64,000 nt of DNA from Enterobacter sp. RIT418 (GCF_003057745.1 NZ_QBJD02000006.1:124001-188000), one strand, 5' to 3'; shown: positions 28,996 to 41,770, counted from the first letter of the stretch. The notes: generated by a model not told the origin, from the letters alone. Numbers and translations: made by a program.

Positions 28996-31290
28996 TCACA
29001 TCGCGTGCGTAAACGTTCTTGAAATTACGTCCTGCTGCTGCTCGCGGGTGAGCGCGTTAAACCGCACCGCATAGCCCGATACGCGAATCGTCAGGTTCGG
29101 GTAGTTCTCAGGGTGCTCGATGGCATCCAGCAGCATCTCCCGGTTCATGACGTTAACGTTCAGGTGCTGGCCGCCCTCTATCGTGGCTTCGTGGTGGAAA
29201 TATCCATCGAGCAGCCCCACGAGGTTGGTTTTACGCACCGGCTCATCCTTGCCCAGCGCCTGCGGCACGATCGAGAAGGTGTAGGAGATACCGTCCTTCG
29301 CGTAGGTAAACGGCAGCTTGGCAACGGAGGTTAGCGACGCCACCGCCCCTTTTCTGTCGCGCCCGTGCATCGGGTTTGCGCCCGGCGCAAACGGCGTGCC
29401 GCCGCGGCGTCCGTCCGGCGTGTTTCCGGTCTTCTGGCCGTACACCACGTTCGAGGTGATCGTCAGGATCGACTGGGTCGGCACCGCGTTGCGGTAGGTC
29501 GGCAGCGCCCGAATTTTTTTCATAAAGCGCTCAACCAGGTCGCAGGCAATGCTGTCCACGCGATCGTCGTTGTTGCCGTACTGCGGATAGTCCCCTTCAA
29601 TCACGAAATCCACCGCCAGCCCGTTATGGTCGCGCACCGGCTTCACGGTGGCGTATTTAATGGCGGACAGAGAATCCGCCGCCACCGACAGCCCGGCGAT
29701 GCCGCAGGCCATGGTGCGATAGACGTCGCGGTCGTGCAGCGCCATCAGCGAGGCTTCGTAGCTGTACCTGTCGTGCATGTAGTGAATGAGGTTCAGGGCG
29801 CTAATGTACTGCACCGCCAGCCAGTCCATGAAGTGGTCCAGGCTTGCCATCACGGCGTCGTACTCCAGCACGTCGTCCAGCAATGGCGCGGTTTTCGGCC
29901 CGACCTGGATTTTCAGCTTCTCGTCCACGCCGCCGTTGATCGCATACAGCAGCGTTTTCGCGAGGTTGGCGCGCGCGCCGAAGAACTGCATCTGCTTGCC
30001 GACGATCATCGGGCTTACGCAGCAGGCAATCGCGTAGTCATCGCTGTTGAAGTCCGCGCGCATCAGATCGTCGTTCTCATACTGCAGGGATGAGGTATCG
30101 ATCGACATCTGTGCGGCGTATTTCTTAAAGGCGATCGGCAGCTGTTCTGACCAGAGGATCGTCAGGTTCGGCTCCGGCGCGGGGCCCATGGTGTGCAGCG
30201 TGTGCAGATAGCGGAAGCTGTTTTTGGTGACCAATGTGCGGCCGTCCAGCCCCATGCCGCCGATCACCTCCGTCGCCCAGATCGGATCGCCCGAGAAGAG
30301 CGTGTCGAACTCCGGCGTGCGCAGGAAGCGCACCATGCGGATCTTCATGATGAAGTGGTCGATCAGCTCCTGCGCCTGCTGCTCGCTCAGGCGTCCGGCC
30401 TGCATGTCGCGCTCGACGTAGATGTCGAGGAACGTCGCCGTGCGCCCGAGCGACATCGCCCCGCCGTTCTGGGATTTCACCGCCGCGAGGTAGGCAAAAT
30501 AGAGCCACTGCACCGCTTCCTGGGCGTTCATCGCCGGGCGGGAAATATCAAAGCCATAGCTCGCCGCCATCTGCTGGATCTGCAGCAGCGCGCGCCTGTG
30601 CTCCGCCAGCTCTTCGCGCAGGCGGATCGTCGCTTCCAGATCCTCACCGCGCTCCAGCCTGCCCTGAAGATCGGCGAACTGAAGCTCGCGCTCGCGCACC
30701 AGGTAGCTGATGCCGTACAGCGCCACGCGGCGGTAATCGCCGATGATGCGCCCGCGCCCGTAGCCGTCCGGCAGGCCCGTCAGCACGCCGGATTTACGGC
30801 AGCGCATCATCTCCGGCGAGTAAACGTCAAACACGCCCTGGTTGTGGGTTTTGCGCAGGTCGGTGAACAGGTATTCGAACTGCGGGTCCATCTCGCGGCC
30901 GTAGGCTTCGAACGAGCTGCGGATCATGTTGATCCCACCGTACGGATGCAGCGCGCGCTTGAGCGGTTTGTCCGTTTGCAGGCCGACAATCGTCTCCAGA
31001 TCCTGGTCGATGTAGCCCGGCCCGTGGGCGGTGATCGTCGTCGCGATATTGGTGTCAAAATCCACCGGCGCGTGGGTGGCATTCTCCCGGCGAATGCCGA
31101 CCATCACCTTCTGCCAGAGCGCCGTCGTTGCAGGCGTCGCCTGCGCGAGGAAAGCTTCATCGCCTTCATAAGGGGTGTAGTTATGCTGAATAAAATCGCG
31201 CACGTTAACGGCGTTTTTCCATTCTTCACCGCGAAACCCGGCCCATGCGTCGCTGTAGGGCGCGACGCCCGTATCGATCGTTACTTTCAT
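28996..31290 (-). CDS. tdcE: 2-ketobutyrate/pyruvate formate-lyase TdcE
   Basis: 764 residues, the length of E. coli TdcE, a glycyl-radical enzyme that splits 2-ketobutyrate with CoA into propionyl-CoA and formate (and pyruvate into acetyl-CoA). The active-site Cys pair is in AIACCVSPM (near residue 424) and the glycyl radical is Gly739 in RVSGYAVRF close to the C-terminus; it needs the PFL activase encoded elsewhere. It is the last gene of tdcBCDE here, 15 bases after tdcD, with tdcF and tdcG absent. Oxygen sensitivity restricts it to anaerobic growth. Confidence 0.96.
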   Translation of the reverse strand: MKVTIDTGVAPYSDAWAGFRGEEWKNAVNVRDFIQHNYTPYEGDEAFLAQATPATTALWQKVMVGIRRENATHAPVDFDTNIATTITAHGPGYIDQDLETIVGLQTDKPLKRALHPYGGINMIRSSFEAYGREMDPQFEYLFTDLRKTHNQGVFDVYSPEMMRCRKSGVLTGLPDGYGRGRIIGDYRRVALYGISYLVRERELQFADLQGRLERGEDLEATIRLREELAEHRRALLQIQQMAASYGFDISRPAMNAQEAVQWLYFAYLAAVKSQNGGAMSLGRTATFLDIYVERDMQAGRLSEQQAQELIDHFIMKIRMVRFLRTPEFDTLFSGDPIWATEVIGGMGLDGRTLVTKNSFRYLHTLHTMGPAPEPNLTILWSEQLPIAFKKYAAQMSIDTSSLQYENDDLMRADFNSDDYAIACCVSPMIVGKQMQFFGARANLAKTLLYAINGGVDEKLKIQVGPKTAPLLDDVLEYDAVMASLDHFMDWLAVQYISALNLIHYMHDRYSYEASLMALHDRDVYRTMACGIAGLSVAADSLSAIKYATVKPVRDHNGLAVDFVIEGDYPQYGNNDDRVDSIACDLVERFMKKIRALPTYRNAVPTQSILTITSNVVYGQKTGNTPDGRRGGTPFAPGANPMHGRDRKGAVASLTSVAKLPFTYAKDGISYTFSIVPQALGKDEPVRKTNLVGLLDGYFHHEATIEGGQHLNVNVMNREMLLDAIEHPENYPNLTIRVSGYAVRFNALTREQQQDVISRTFTHAM

Positions 31291-31305
31291 GAGATTCTCG
31301 CTTTA

Positions 31306-32514
31306 TCAGGCGTAAGCCGCAGCCGACGCAACCTTCCCAAGGCGGAGGGCGTCGAGCGCGATCATTTTTTCTTCATTGGTCGGGATTGCCGCGCAGGCGA
31401 CCCGGGAGGATGCGCTGGAAATCACGCGCTCGGCCGCGCTGCCCGGCAGGGCGTTTTGGGCCTCGTCCAGGGTGATGCCAAAGACCTGAAGGCGTTCGGC
31501 CACCAGCGCGCGGATTAGCGCTGAGTTTTCGCCAATGCCGCCGGTGAATATCACCGCGTCGAGACGGTGCAGCGACGCCGCGTGCCCGGCAATATGCCGC
31601 GCGATGCGGTGGACAAAGGTCTGGATCGCCAGCTGGGCGCGCGCGTTCCCCGCGTGCCACGCCTTCTCCAGCGCGCGCAGATCCGAAGAGATGCCGGAGA
31701 TCCCCAGCAGCCCGGACTCCTTGTTCACCACCCGCTCCAGATCCTCAAACGACTGCCCCGTCTGCTGGGCGATCCACGCCATCGCGCCAAAATCGACGTC
31801 GCCACAGCGCGTGCCCATCATCAGCCCTTCCAGCGGCGTCATGCCCATCGAGGTATCCACGCTTTCACCGTTGCGCACCGCGCAGATGGACGCGCCGTTG
31901 CCCAGGTGGGCAATCACCAGCCCGCTGTCGTCAGGCGACAGCCCGAGCAGCGCGTGCGCCCGGCCCGCCACGTAGCGGTGAGAGGTGCCGTGGAAGCCGT
32001 AGCGGCGCACGCCCAGCTCTTCGAAGTAGCGGTACGGCAGGCCGTACAGATACGCCTCCGGCGCCAGCGTCTGGTGGAAGCTAGTGTCGAAAACCGCCAC
32101 CTGCTGCACGTTCGGAAACAGGCGCTCCGCCGCCTCCACGCCGCTCAGGTTGGCGTAGTTGTGCAAAGGTGCCAGCGGTGAAACCTGGCGGATCTGCTCA
32201 ATAACCTCATCGGTGATCGGGGTCGACTCGCTGAACAGCGCGCCGCCGTGGGCAATGCGGTGGCCTATATAGGCCACGCTGCTCATCAGGTCGCGTTTTT
32301 CCAGCTCAAGGGCGATGGCGGCCAGCGCCCCTTCGTAGTCCTGGCGAGCCAGCTTTACCGGCTCGCCCCCGTTCACGGAAATAAAGGCCTCTGCAGTGTT
32401 AATACCGTCTGCAAGCCCCGTCACCAGGGCCTCGCAGCTTGTGGCGTCCAGCACCGAAAACTTCACGGAGGACGATCCGCAGTTAATAACCAGTACTACC
32501 GGAAACTCAATCAT
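31306..32514 (-). CDS. tdcD: Propionate kinase TdcD
   Basis: 402 residues of the acetokinase family, converting propionyl phosphate and ADP to propionate and ATP, the energy-yielding step of anaerobic threonine degradation. Family signatures are [13 protein letters not shown] at the N-terminus, [11 protein letters not shown] (catalytic Arg/His region), GNGASI and the ASKHA motif [11 protein letters not shown] long distance from ackA context and its place between tdcC and tdcE identify it as TdcD. The start ATG is preceded by GGAG. Confidence 0.95.
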   Translation of the reverse strand: MIEFPVVLVINCGSSSVKFSVLDATSCEALVTGLADGINTAEAFISVNGGEPVKLARQDYEGALAAIALELEKRDLMSSVAYIGHRIAHGGALFSESTPITDEVIEQIRQVSPLAPLHNYANLSGVEAAERLFPNVQQVAVFDTSFHQTLAPEAYLYGLPYRYFEELGVRRYGFHGTSHRYVAGRAHALLGLSPDDSGLVIAHLGNGASICAVRNGESVDTSMGMTPLEGLMMGTRCGDVDFGAMAWIAQQTGQSFEDLERVVNKESGLLGISGISSDLRALEKAWHAGNARAQLAIQTFVHRIARHIAGHAASLHRLDAVIFTGGIGENSALIRALVAERLQVFGITLDEAQNALPGSAAERVISSASSRVACAAIPTNEEKMIALDALRLGKVASAAAYA

Positions 32515-32544
32515 GGTGTTGCTCCGCTCATCCTGAGCCTTGGT

Positions 32545-33879
<1,335 letters not shown>

Positions 33880-33885
33880 TCATCC

Positions 33886-34875
33886 TTACGCGTCAACGAA
33901 GCCGGTAATTTGGGAAACACGGGAAAGATCGATATTGCCGCCGGAAATAATGCTGACGGTTTTTCGCCCCTGAATGTAGTGGTCAAGCTTGCCGCTTAAT
34001 AGCGCCGCGCAGGCCAGCGCGCCTGCGCCTTCGGTGATCACTTTATTTCGCTGAATTAAGGCAATCATGCTGTCGCGAATTTCGTCTTCGCTGACCAGCA
34101 CAATGTCATCAACCAGTTCACGAACGATCTGGAAGGTTAAATTACCCGGGCGAGAAACATCGCATCCGTCCGCGAGCGTGCCGGTGACGCGATGGTTCAT
34201 TATTTCGCCGGCATAATACGATGCCGCCATGCCGTGCACATTTTCAGACTGCACGCCGATGATATTAATCGTCGGGTTAATGGATTTAATCGCCGTGGCG
34301 ATCCCGGCGATTAATCCGCCGCCGCCGATGGGCACAATCACGTTATCAACGTCGTAGAGGTCTTCGAGAATTTCGAGGCCGATGGTGCCCTGCCCGGCTA
34401 TGACTTTGGCATCGTCGTAAGGCGGGATGAAAATGCGCCCTTCCGTCTCGACGATTTCGCTCACTTTGGCGATAGTGTCGTTGAAGTTCTCGCCGTGCAA
34501 CACCACTTCCGCCGAGTAGTCACGCGTGGCGGCGACTTTAGATTTTGGCGCGCCCATCGGCATCACCACTTTTCCGTCAATGCCGAGCATCGCGCAGGAG
34601 AGCGAAACGCCCTGGGCGTGGTTACCCGCCGAGCAGGCGACTACGCCCTTGCGTTTTTCCGCATCGGTCAGCGAGCTTAATTTATTAAACGCGCCGCGGA
34701 TCTTAAACGAGCCGGTACGTTGCATATTCTCAAACTTGAGGAAGATTTCCCCCTTGCAGCGTTCGCTGAGGTAATTCGAGCGCGGCATGCCGGTTTTATA
34801 TATTTTTCCTGCCAGGCGTTTTCTGGCGTCCTGAATATCGTCGATGGTTACCGGGAGGTCGTAGGTAATGTGCAT
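33886..34875 (-). CDS. tdcB: Catabolic threonine dehydratase TdcB
   Basis: 329 residues from the ATG at 34875, equal to E. coli TdcB; 8 further upstream codons are open but GAGGATATT sits directly before this ATG. The PLP-dependent enzyme turns threonine into 2-ketobutyrate and ammonia and is AMP-activated. PLP Lys58 is in [16 protein letters not shown] and the phosphate-binding loop GGGGLIAG are present, and SGGNIDL closes the site. There is no C-terminal ACT domain, as expected for the catabolic (not biosynthetic IlvA) enzyme. It lies 110 bases downstream of frameshifted tdcA. Confidence 0.96.
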   Translation of the reverse strand: MHITYDLPVTIDDIQDARKRLAGKIYKTGMPRSNYLSERCKGEIFLKFENMQRTGSFKIRGAFNKLSSLTDAEKRKGVVACSAGNHAQGVSLSCAMLGIDGKVVMPMGAPKSKVAATRDYSAEVVLHGENFNDTIAKVSEIVETEGRIFIPPYDDAKVIAGQGTIGLEILEDLYDVDNVIVPIGGGGLIAGIATAIKSINPTINIIGVQSENVHGMAASYYAGEIMNHRVTGTLADGCDVSRPGNLTFQIVRELVDDIVLVSEDEIRDSMIALIQRNKVITEGAGALACAALLSGKLDHYIQGRKTVSIISGGNIDLSRVSQITGFVDA

Positions 34876-34985
34876 AATATCCTCGTTATAATAATTCATT
34901 GTTTTCGGGCAAAGCCTGGATTTCAGAGCCTCAATAATGCCGCTCTGGGTGTTTTAAAAACGTTCTGATGGATTAACGGATCAAT

Positions 34986-35908
34986 TCAACATCGTCGTCG
35001 CGCGTCGTTCTGGGATGAATATTGTTTAGCCAGCTCGACTAATACGGAAGCCGATTTTTTTATGCGGTAATTTTTTGACCACACGGCGGCGTAGCGCGCC
35101 ACGGGCAGCTCGTCCTCAACCGGCAGCACGATAAACTGATCGGAACCGAACGGCGCAATCATGTCGCGAGGAATAACCGTCAGGTAGTCGGCATTGAGGA
35201 CAAGGTTATAAATGGTAACGACCGAATCGGTCTGGACGATATTTTCAATGCTGATGTGGTTGTCTTGCAGGGTGGTCAGAAGTTCTTTGTAGTAGCCCAT
35301 ATCGGTTTGCGGCATCACCCAATGTTCATGCGTGAGCGATGCCAGGGTTGTCGATCCGGTGCACGTTCGTGATTTGCTGGCCACCAGCACAAACTCGGAT
35401 TCAAACAGCGGCTCGACGTGAAGGTCCTGCAGCAGCATCTCATCGCTGAGCGTGCCGATGGCAAAATCCAGACGTCCGTCGCGGATGGCGGGCAGGAACG
35501 AAGAGAGCTGGGCTTCGTACATCGAAACGCGCGCCTTCGGGAACACTTCCTTGAACTTTTTGATCATCTCCGACAGGAAGGTGAAACCAATCAGCGACGG
35601 ATAGCCAAACGAGACGTCCATGACGGTGCTAAAGCTGAGGCTGTTGATCTCGCTCACCATGTTTTTCATTTCGCGGGTGATCGACTCAGAGTACGACAGC
35701 AGCACCTGACCTGCGGCGGTCAGCTTCACGCCGGTATTTTTGCGGACCATCCCTCTACGCCGAAGTAGGATTCAATATCGTTGATGATTTTGCTGACGGC
35801 GGGCTGCGTCAGGCCAAGTTGTCTTGCAGCAGAACCTATGGAGCCACTTTTAATGACTTCCTGAAATACCACGAGGTGCTGTGTTTTCGGTAGAATAATA
35901 GTGTTCAT
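34986..35908 (-). pseudogene. tdcA: LysR-type tdc activator TdcA, frameshifted
   Basis: The 5' frame (35908 down to 35726) encodes the winged helix-turn-helix of TdcA: LPKTQHLVVFQEVIKSGSIG, LTQPAVSKIINDIE, YFGVE, and then goes wrong (GWSAKIPA) and stops. The remaining ~255 residues of the effector domain (VRKNTGVKLTAAGQ to the end at 34986) are intact in another frame. One base is missing near 35749-35752, where the coding strand reads GAGGGATGG; GAGGGGATGG would restore VEGMVRKN. TdcA normally activates tdcABCDE. The damage is either a recent mutation or a homopolymer sequence error, since everything else is conserved. Confidence 0.87.
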
Positions 35909-35942
35909 AATATTCTGCGCTTATTTCCCTATGACGCCGTGG

Positions 35943-35986
35943 ATTCTACTCAATATTGTCGTGAAGGGTATGTGCTGTTACTCACA
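35943..35986 (-). promoter_or_regulatory. tdc operon promoter with CRP site
   Basis: On the minus strand a CRP site TGTGA-GTAACA-GCACA (35971-35986) is centred ~42 bases before a start near 35936, with a -10 TAGAAT (35943-35948). This class II arrangement matches the CRP-dependent tdc promoter of E. coli, and the start codon at 35908 gives a short leader. Confidence 0.68.
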
Positions 35987-36563
35987 ATTCGTCTTTTCGC
36001 ACTAATTACACACCCTACAAAAACCAATAAAAAACAAATAATATCAATACGTTAGCTTGCACTCTTAATGACTTTTCGCTGATATACGTCAATAAAAATA
36101 GCAGTAATAAATTTATTTTATGGCGATAACCTTAAATATTTCCTTCCTCAACAGAATATCAATAAAGACTAACTTTCAATCAATTAAAGGTGAATAAACA
36201 ACCAAATGTTGCCTAAAACATTTTTGTAATTTATCAAATAAGGGAATAATAATAAGTGCAGCGCAGCATAAACAGTGGAACAGGTCACACATTCATCAGG
36301 TAAATGTTTTGATATTCAATATTTATTTATCAAATAAGAAAACATTTCACCCCAATGAATCAACATCGCCAACAAATTGACAACACTAAAAATCAGCACC
36401 TTTTCAGCGCGAAATTTTGTGATTGCGATCGTATACAGGCAGGGTGAGCGCATCGACGAAAGGAAAGCAGTGAAATGTGCTTAGCGTCGCAAAAATGAGA
36501 ATTGATGTCGTTTGTGGGGTTGTCAGGTGGCGCGGCGCTTACCCGACCTGCACTCCCTGAAGC
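35987..36563. other. AT-rich gene-free stretch upstream of tdcA
   Basis: About 580 bases between the tdc promoter and the rnpB terminator with very low GC compared with the neighbours. In E. coli this interval contains IHF and FNR-type control sites and the small gene tdcR (plus yhaB, yhaC). I see no credible reading frame for tdcR; a 243-base minus-strand frame at 36393-36638 runs into the rnpB 3' end and is not coding-like. Curved A/T tracts are plentiful, consistent with an upstream control region for tdc. Confidence 0.5.
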
Positions 36564-36586
36564 AAAAACCCCGCCGGAGCGGGGTT
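36564..36586 (-). terminator. rnpB terminator
   Basis: On the minus strand, AACCCCGCTCCGGCGGGGTT followed by TTT; 8 bases beyond the mature 3' end of RNase P RNA, as in E. coli where the primary transcript ends in such a hairpin. Confidence 0.88.
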
Positions 36587-36594
36587 CTGGAAGA

Positions 36595-36971
<377 letters not shown>

Positions 36972-36978
36972 GGCGCGC

Positions 36979-37007
36979 AGTATAGAGGGTTTGCGCCCCG
37001 CTGTCAC
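36979..37007 (-). promoter_or_regulatory. rnpB promoter
   Basis: On the minus strand GTGACA, 17 bases, TATACT, then GCGCGCC and the mature 5' end 7 bases after the -10 box. The -35 box is only 16 bases beyond the garR stop codon. Confidence 0.8.
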
Positions 37008-37023
37008 CCTTGGGTATGCATCC

Positions 37024-37917
37024 TTACGCGCGGGAGACTTCCACCTTCGCCAGCTTCTCGTAGTAGCACGCCAGCGCGCTGTGGTCCGCGGTGCCCATGC
37101 CGTCCGCGCGCAGCGCCTGCATCATCTCCATCACCGCAGCCGTTAGCGGCAGCTGCGCGCCCACGCCGTGGGAGGTATCCAGTGCGTTCGCCAGGTCTTT
37201 AATGTGCAGGTCGATGCGGAATCCCGGCTTAAAGTTGCGATCCATCACCATTGGCGCTTTCGCATCCAGCACGGTGCTGCCCGCCAGGCCGCCGCGGATG
37301 GCTTGATACACCAGATCGGGGTTAACCCCGGCCTTGGTTGCCAGCGTCAGGGCTTCCGACATCGCCGCGATGTTCAGCGCCACAATCACCTGGTTTGCCA
37401 GCTTGGTCACGTTGCCCGCGCCGATCTCGCCGGTATGCACCACCGAGCCGGCCATCGCTTTCATCAGATCGTAATATTTGTCGAAAATAGCCTTATCGCC
37501 ACCCACCATCACCGACAGCGTGCCGTCGATCGCTTTTGGCTCGCCTCCGCTGACCGGCGCGTCCAGCATATCCACGCCTTTCGCCTTCAGCGCCTCGCTG
37601 ATTTCGCGGCTCGCGAGCGGCGCAATGGAGCTCATGTCGATCACCACCAGGCCCGGCTTCGCGCCCTCAATAATGCCGTTCTCTCCCAGCGCGACCTCTT
37701 TCACGTGCGGAGAGTTCGGCAGCATGGTGATAATCACGTCGCACTGCTCGGCAATGGCCTTCGCGGTGGACGCCGCTTCCGCACCGGCGGCAATCACCTC
37801 AGCCACCGATTCAGGGTTACGATCGGAAACCACCAGCGAGTAACCGGCTTTGATGAGGTTTTTGCTCATTGGTTTGCCCATGATGCCCAGGCCAATAAAA
37901 CCCACTTTCAGCGTCAT
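37024..37917 (-). CDS. garR: Tartronate semialdehyde reductase GarR
   Basis: 297 residues, almost identical in pattern to E. coli GarR (2-hydroxy-3-oxopropionate reductase), a beta-hydroxyacid dehydrogenase that reduces tartronate semialdehyde to glycerate with NADH in galactarate/glucarate catabolism. The N-terminal nucleotide-binding motif is GFIGLGIMGKPMSKN, the substrate motif DAPVSGGEPKA and the catalytic Lys is in GNVTKLANQ. It follows garL by 22 bases. In E. coli garK (glycerate kinase) comes next; here rnpB does, so phosphorylation of glycerate depends on a kinase elsewhere. Confidence 0.96.
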   Translation of the reverse strand: MTLKVGFIGLGIMGKPMSKNLIKAGYSLVVSDRNPESVAEVIAAGAEAASTAKAIAEQCDVIITMLPNSPHVKEVALGENGIIEGAKPGLVVIDMSSIAPLASREISEALKAKGVDMLDAPVSGGEPKAIDGTLSVMVGGDKAIFDKYYDLMKAMAGSVVHTGEIGAGNVTKLANQVIVALNIAAMSEALTLATKAGVNPDLVYQAIRGGLAGSTVLDAKAPMVMDRNFKPGFRIDLHIKDLANALDTSHGVGAQLPLTAAVMEMMQALRADGMGTADHSALACYYEKLAKVEVSRA

Positions 37918-37939
37918 AATCTGTTTTCCTCAAGGATGG

Positions 37940-38710
37940 TTATTTTTTAAAAGCGTCCGCAAGCTTCTGCGTGGCGGTGCGAAACACGCCCAGGTCGCTG
38001 CCGACGGCCACAAAGGTCGCGCCCCACTCAAGGTAGCGGCGCGCGTCCGCCTCAGCCGGGGCCAGAATGCCGGACGGTTTACCGTGCGCTTTGGCACGCG
38101 CAAAAATGTGCTGGATCGCCCGCTGCACCTCGGGATGACCGGCATTGCCCAGGTGGCCTAACGCCGCGGCCAGGTCGCTCGGCCCGACGAAGATACCGTC
38201 TACGCCGTCGGTGGAGGCGATGGCGTCAACGTTATCCACGCCCTGCTGGCTCTCAATCTGCACCAAAATGGTGATGTTCTTGTTCGACTGCGCAAAGTAG
38301 TCCGGCACGGTGCCGAACATATTGGCGCGGTGAGAAACGGAAACGCCGCGAATGCCCTCCGGCGGGTAGCGGGTTGAAGCCACGGCCCGTACCGCCTCTT
38401 CCTCGGTTTCCACAAACGGGATCAGGAAGTTATAAAAACCGATATCCAGAAGGCGTTTGATAATCACCGGTTCGTTGGTCGGCACGCGCACCACCGGCGC
38501 GCTGCTGCTGCCCTTTAGCGCCATCAGCTGTGGAATGAAGGTGGTGATGTCGTTTGGCGCATGTTCTCCGTCCAGCACCAGCCAGTCGAATCCGGCCAGG
38601 CCGAGCACTTCGGTACTGACGGGGTTCGCCAGCGCGGACCAGCAGCCAATCTGGACCTGGTGTGCCGCCAGCGCAGCTTTAAACCTGTTCGGGAAGATAT
38701 CGTTATTCAT
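37940..38710 (-). CDS. garL: 5-keto-4-deoxy-D-glucarate aldolase GarL
   Basis: 256 residues from the ATG at 38710, identical in length to E. coli GarL; 47 upstream codons are open but unrelated to the family. It is a class II (metal-dependent) aldolase of the HpcH/HpaI family that splits 5-keto-4-deoxyglucarate into pyruvate and tartronate semialdehyde. Seen are [14 protein letters not shown] with metal/substrate residues, [27 protein letters not shown] and [12 protein letters not shown]. It is the first gene of the garLR operon here because garP, the transporter gene upstream in E. coli, is missing. Confidence 0.96.
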   Translation of the reverse strand: MNNDIFPNRFKAALAAHQVQIGCWSALANPVSTEVLGLAGFDWLVLDGEHAPNDITTFIPQLMALKGSSSAPVVRVPTNEPVIIKRLLDIGFYNFLIPFVETEEEAVRAVASTRYPPEGIRGVSVSHRANMFGTVPDYFAQSNKNITILVQIESQQGVDNVDAIASTDGVDGIFVGPSDLAAALGHLGNAGHPEVQRAIQHIFARAKAHGKPSGILAPAEADARRYLEWGATFVAVGSDLGVFRTATQKLADAFKK

Positions 38711-39066
38711 CGCGTTTACCTTTTTAATTCCGCAGCCGTATTCGGTATTTATATTTGCCCGCTTTTTTATTCTCTGACGTAATTTCAGCGTGATAAAATC
38801 GACATTCAGTATAATGCCCGCTTCCCGGCGGCACATTGTTTTAATGCTCAAGCATCACGCCGCATTTTTATAATATTTTGAGCATATGCACGAACCACTG
38901 GGCGCTGATGCACAGAATCAGACATCGCGGGTTCGGGCGCGATCGCTATCACATTTTCTCGTCTATTCTCCTGACATGCTTTATTTCTGAAAGCCGCGTA
39001 TTTATTTCTGCCATAAGAAAATTGGCTGCAATGATTATCAGACTCTTTGCTGGAGAATAGTGAGCA
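38711..39066. other. Divergent control region of garL and garD
   Basis: 356 bases with no credible gene. Both operons are activated by CdaR (SdaR) in E. coli, so its sites should lie here, though I cannot name the operator. A weak CRP-like site CGCGA-TCGCTA-TCACA lies at 38938-38953. The A/T-rich segment at 38868-38882 (TTTATAATATTTTGA) is a plausible promoter element. The space where garP would stand in E. coli is fully absent. Confidence 0.4.
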
Positions 39067-40638
39067 ATGGCCGACATTGAAATTCGACAATCGCCGCTGA
39101 CGGCGTTTTATATAAAAGTTCACGACACCGATAACGTGGCGATTATTGTTAACGACAATGGCCTGAAGGCCGGAACCCGCTTTCCCGATGGGCTGACGCT
39201 GATTGAGCATATCCCGCAGGGGCATAAGGTTGCGCTGGTGGATATTCCCGCGGGCGGCGAAATCGTGCGCTATGGCGAAACGATCGGCCACGCGGTGCGG
39301 GCTATCTCACGCGGCAGCTGGGTAGAGGAATCGCTGGTTGAACTGCCCGAAGCCCCGCCGCTGAACACGCTGCCGCTGGCGACGCGCGTGCCGGAGCCGC
39401 TCCCGCCGCTGGAGGGCTATACCTTCGAAGGCTACCGCAACGCCGACGGCAGCGTGGGCACCAAAAATCTGCTGGGCATTACCACCAGCGTGCACTGCGT
39501 GGCGGGCGTTGTGGATTACGTGGTGAAAATTATCGAGCGCGACCTTCTGCCGAAATACGCGAACGTCGATGGCGTGGTCGGTCTTAACCACCTTTACGGC
39601 TGCGGCGTGGCGATCAACGCGCCCGCCGCCGTGGTGCCTATCCGAACCATTCACAATATCGCCCTGAACCCCAATTTTGGCGGTGAGATTATGGTCATCG
39701 GGCTGGGCTGCGAGAAGCTTCAGCCTGAACGCCTGCTCCAGGGCACGGAGGACGTGCAGGCTATTGCGGTGGACAGCGCCAGCATCGTGCGCCTGCAGGA
39801 CGAGCGTCACGTGGGCTTTAGATCGATGGTCGACGACATTATTCAGGTCGCGGAGCGCCATCTGGAGAAGCTCAACCAGCGCCAGCGCGAAACCTGCCCG
39901 GCCTCCGAGCTGGTGGTGGGAACGCAGTGCGGCGGCAGCGACGCGTTTTCCGGCGTCACGGCCAACCCGGCGGTCGGCTATGCGTCGGACCTGTTTGTGC
40001 GCTGCGGCGCCACGGTGATGTTCTCCGAGGTGACCGAAGTGCGCGACGCCATTCACCTGCTCACGCCCCGCGCCGTCAACGAAGAAGTGGGCAAGCGCCT
40101 GCTGGAGGAGATGGCCTGGTACGATAATTATCTGGATATGGGCAAAACGGATCGCAGCGCGAACCCGTCTCCGGGCAACAAAAAGGGCGGCCTGGCGAAC
40201 GTGGTGGAAAAAGCCCTCGGCTCGATTGCCAAGTCCGGCCAGAGCGCGATTGTCGAAGTGCTCTCGCCGGGCCAGCGTCCGACGAAGCGCGGGCTAATCT
40301 ACGCGGCGACCCCTGCCAGCGATTTCGTCTGCGGCACGCAGCAGGTGGCGTCCGGCATTACGGTGCAGGTATTTACGACCGGGCGCGGCACGCCGTACGG
40401 GCTGATGGCGGTACCGGTGATCAAGATGGCGACCCGCACCGAGCTGGCAAACCGCTGGTACGATCTAATGGACATTAACGCGGGGACCATTGCCACGGGC
40501 GAAGAGAGCATTGAGGACGTGGGCTGGAAGCTGTTCCACTTCATTCTGGACGTGGCGAGCGGGCGTAAAAAAACGTTTTCCGACCAGTGGGGATTGCATA
40601 ACCAGCTGGCGGTGTTTAACCCGGCTCCGGTGACGTGA
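39067..40638 (+). CDS. garD: Galactarate dehydratase GarD
   Basis: 523 residues, the E. coli length. It is an iron-dependent enzyme that dehydrates galactarate to 5-keto-4-deoxyglucarate, the substrate of GarL. It has an N-terminal SAF-type domain, a linker ([20 protein letters not shown]) and the UxaA-family catalytic domain with [44 protein letters not shown] and TTGRGTPYG, parallel to uxaA in this window. GGAG occurs 11 bases before the ATG. It is divergent from garL and convergent with agaR. Confidence 0.97.
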   Translation: MADIEIRQSPLTAFYIKVHDTDNVAIIVNDNGLKAGTRFPDGLTLIEHIPQGHKVALVDIPAGGEIVRYGETIGHAVRAISRGSWVEESLVELPEAPPLNTLPLATRVPEPLPPLEGYTFEGYRNADGSVGTKNLLGITTSVHCVAGVVDYVVKIIERDLLPKYANVDGVVGLNHLYGCGVAINAPAAVVPIRTIHNIALNPNFGGEIMVIGLGCEKLQPERLLQGTEDVQAIAVDSASIVRLQDERHVGFRSMVDDIIQVAERHLEKLNQRQRETCPASELVVGTQCGGSDAFSGVTANPAVGYASDLFVRCGATVMFSEVTEVRDAIHLLTPRAVNEEVGKRLLEEMAWYDNYLDMGKTDRSANPSPGNKKGGLANVVEKALGSIAKSGQSAIVEVLSPGQRPTKRGLIYAATPASDFVCGTQQVASGITVQVFTTGRGTPYGLMAVPVIKMATRTELANRWYDLMDINAGTIATGEESIEDVGWKLFHFILDVASGRKKTFSDQWGLHNQLAVFNPAPVT

Positions 40639-40642
40639 TGAT

Positions 40643-40737
40643 TCCCCTTACCCTGCCCTCTCCCCTTTGGGGAGAGGGTGAAAATCGCACCGAACGGTCC
40701 CCTCTCCCCTTTGGGGAGAGGGTTAGGGTGAGGGGTA
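40643..40737. repeat. Inverted pair of GGGGAGAGGG-type palindromes
   Basis: CCCCTTACCCTGCCCTCTCC plus its pairing half, a ~25-base spacer, then CCCCTCTCCCCTTTGGGGAG and GGTTAGGGTGAGGGG. Tails point outward, as at 25424. It lies between convergent garD and agaR and is likely a bidirectional terminator. Confidence 0.85.
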
Positions 40738-40745
40738 GCACTCCC

Positions 40746-41549
40746 TTACACCAGCACCACCTCAATTCCGCTCTTACGCAACCCTTCCAGGCTTTCAACC
40801 GGTATCCCTTCATCAACGATAATCATATCAATGCGCTGCGTATCGATAATCTTGTGCAGGCTTGAGCGGTTAAACTTGCTGGAATCGGTCACGACGATAA
40901 TGCGTTCCGCCACCTCGCACATCTTGCGGTTTAGCCGCGCCTCGTCTTCGTTGTGGGTGCTGACGCCGCGATCGAGATCGATGGCGTCGACGCCGAGAAA
41001 CAGCAGGTCAAAGTGGTAATTTTGCAGCGACTGCTCCGCCTGGTCACCGTAGAAGGATTGCGACTGACGGCGTAAGTGTCCGCCGGTCATCAGCAGCTCC
41101 ACCCCTTCCGCCTCCAGCAGCGCATTCGCCACGTTCATGCCGTTGGTCATGGCGATCACGTCGGTATGCTGGCGCAGCATGCGGGCGATTTCAAACGTCG
41201 TGGTACCCGAGTCCAGAATGATGCGATGCCCCGGCTTCACCAGATCGGCCGCCGCCTGCGCAATGCTGCGCTTCACCGCGGTGTTCAGCGAGCTTTTATC
41301 TTCAACAGAAGGCTCCGCGCCTGGCGCATTGCCTTCGCAAATCAGCGCGCCGCCGTAGGCGCGAACCGCAATGCCCTGCTTTTCAAGAAACGCCAGATCG
41401 TTACGGATCGTCACGGTGGAAACGCCATATAAATGAGAAAGATCGTTAACCTGCACGCTTCCCTGCGCCCGCAACCGCTGAATAATCTGCTCTCGCCTTT
41501 CGCTGGTGCCGGTGATGCGCTTTTCCGCGGATGAATCGGTGCTGCTCAT
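40746..41549 (-). CDS. agaR: Aga operon repressor AgaR (DeoR family)
   Basis: 267 residues. The N-terminal DeoR helix-turn-helix ([20 protein letters not shown], then [13 protein letters not shown]) is followed by the sugar-phosphate-sensing DeoRC domain ([45 protein letters not shown]). In E. coli it represses the N-acetylgalactosamine/galactosamine genes and is relieved by a phosphorylated amino sugar. It is divergent from kbaZ, with several CTTTCGTTT-type operators in the 250-base gap and more ahead of agaS. AAGGAGCTCGT precedes the ATG. Confidence 0.93.
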   Translation of the reverse strand: MSSTDSSAEKRITGTSERREQIIQRLRAQGSVQVNDLSHLYGVSTVTIRNDLAFLEKQGIAVRAYGGALICEGNAPGAEPSVEDKSSLNTAVKRSIAQAAADLVKPGHRIILDSGTTTFEIARMLRQHTDVIAMTNGMNVANALLEAEGVELLMTGGHLRRQSQSFYGDQAEQSLQNYHFDLLFLGVDAIDLDRGVSTHNEDEARLNRKMCEVAERIIVVTDSSKFNRSSLHKIIDTQRIDMIIVDEGIPVESLEGLRKSGIEVVLV

Positions 41550-41570
41550 ACGAGCTCCTTAATCAATAAA

Positions 41571-41770
41571 CTTTCGTTTCATTTCGTTTTGCCTATTAAC
41601 GCCTTTCTTTTACGCAAATGCAAGTTATCCCTCACCCCAGGATGACAACAATACGGGCGCTGAAACCTTTCATTATGTTTCTTTTGTGAAACAGATCGGA
41701 AAACTATTATCTTTCGTTTTATTTTTACCACACCATAATGCAGTATCAAATGAAACAAAACGAAAGATGA
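41571..41770. promoter_or_regulatory. Cluster of AgaR operators between agaR and kbaZ
   Basis: Four segments fit the AgaR pattern of spaced CTTTC/GTTT repeats: CTTTCGTTTCATTTCGTTTT (41571-41590), CCTTTCATTATGTTTCTTTT (41667-41686), CTTTCGTTTTATTTTTA (41711-41727) and, inverted, AAATGAAACAAAACGAAAGA (41748-41767). The last is 30 bases before the kbaZ start codon. Multiple sites on both sides of the gap suggest looping control of both divergent promoters. Confidence 0.68.

Noticed and set aside
30193-31518. A 441-codon open frame antisense to tdcE and tdcD
   Set aside because: Same kind of shadow frame; crosses the boundary of two real genes, with His/Arg-rich composition and no family motif.
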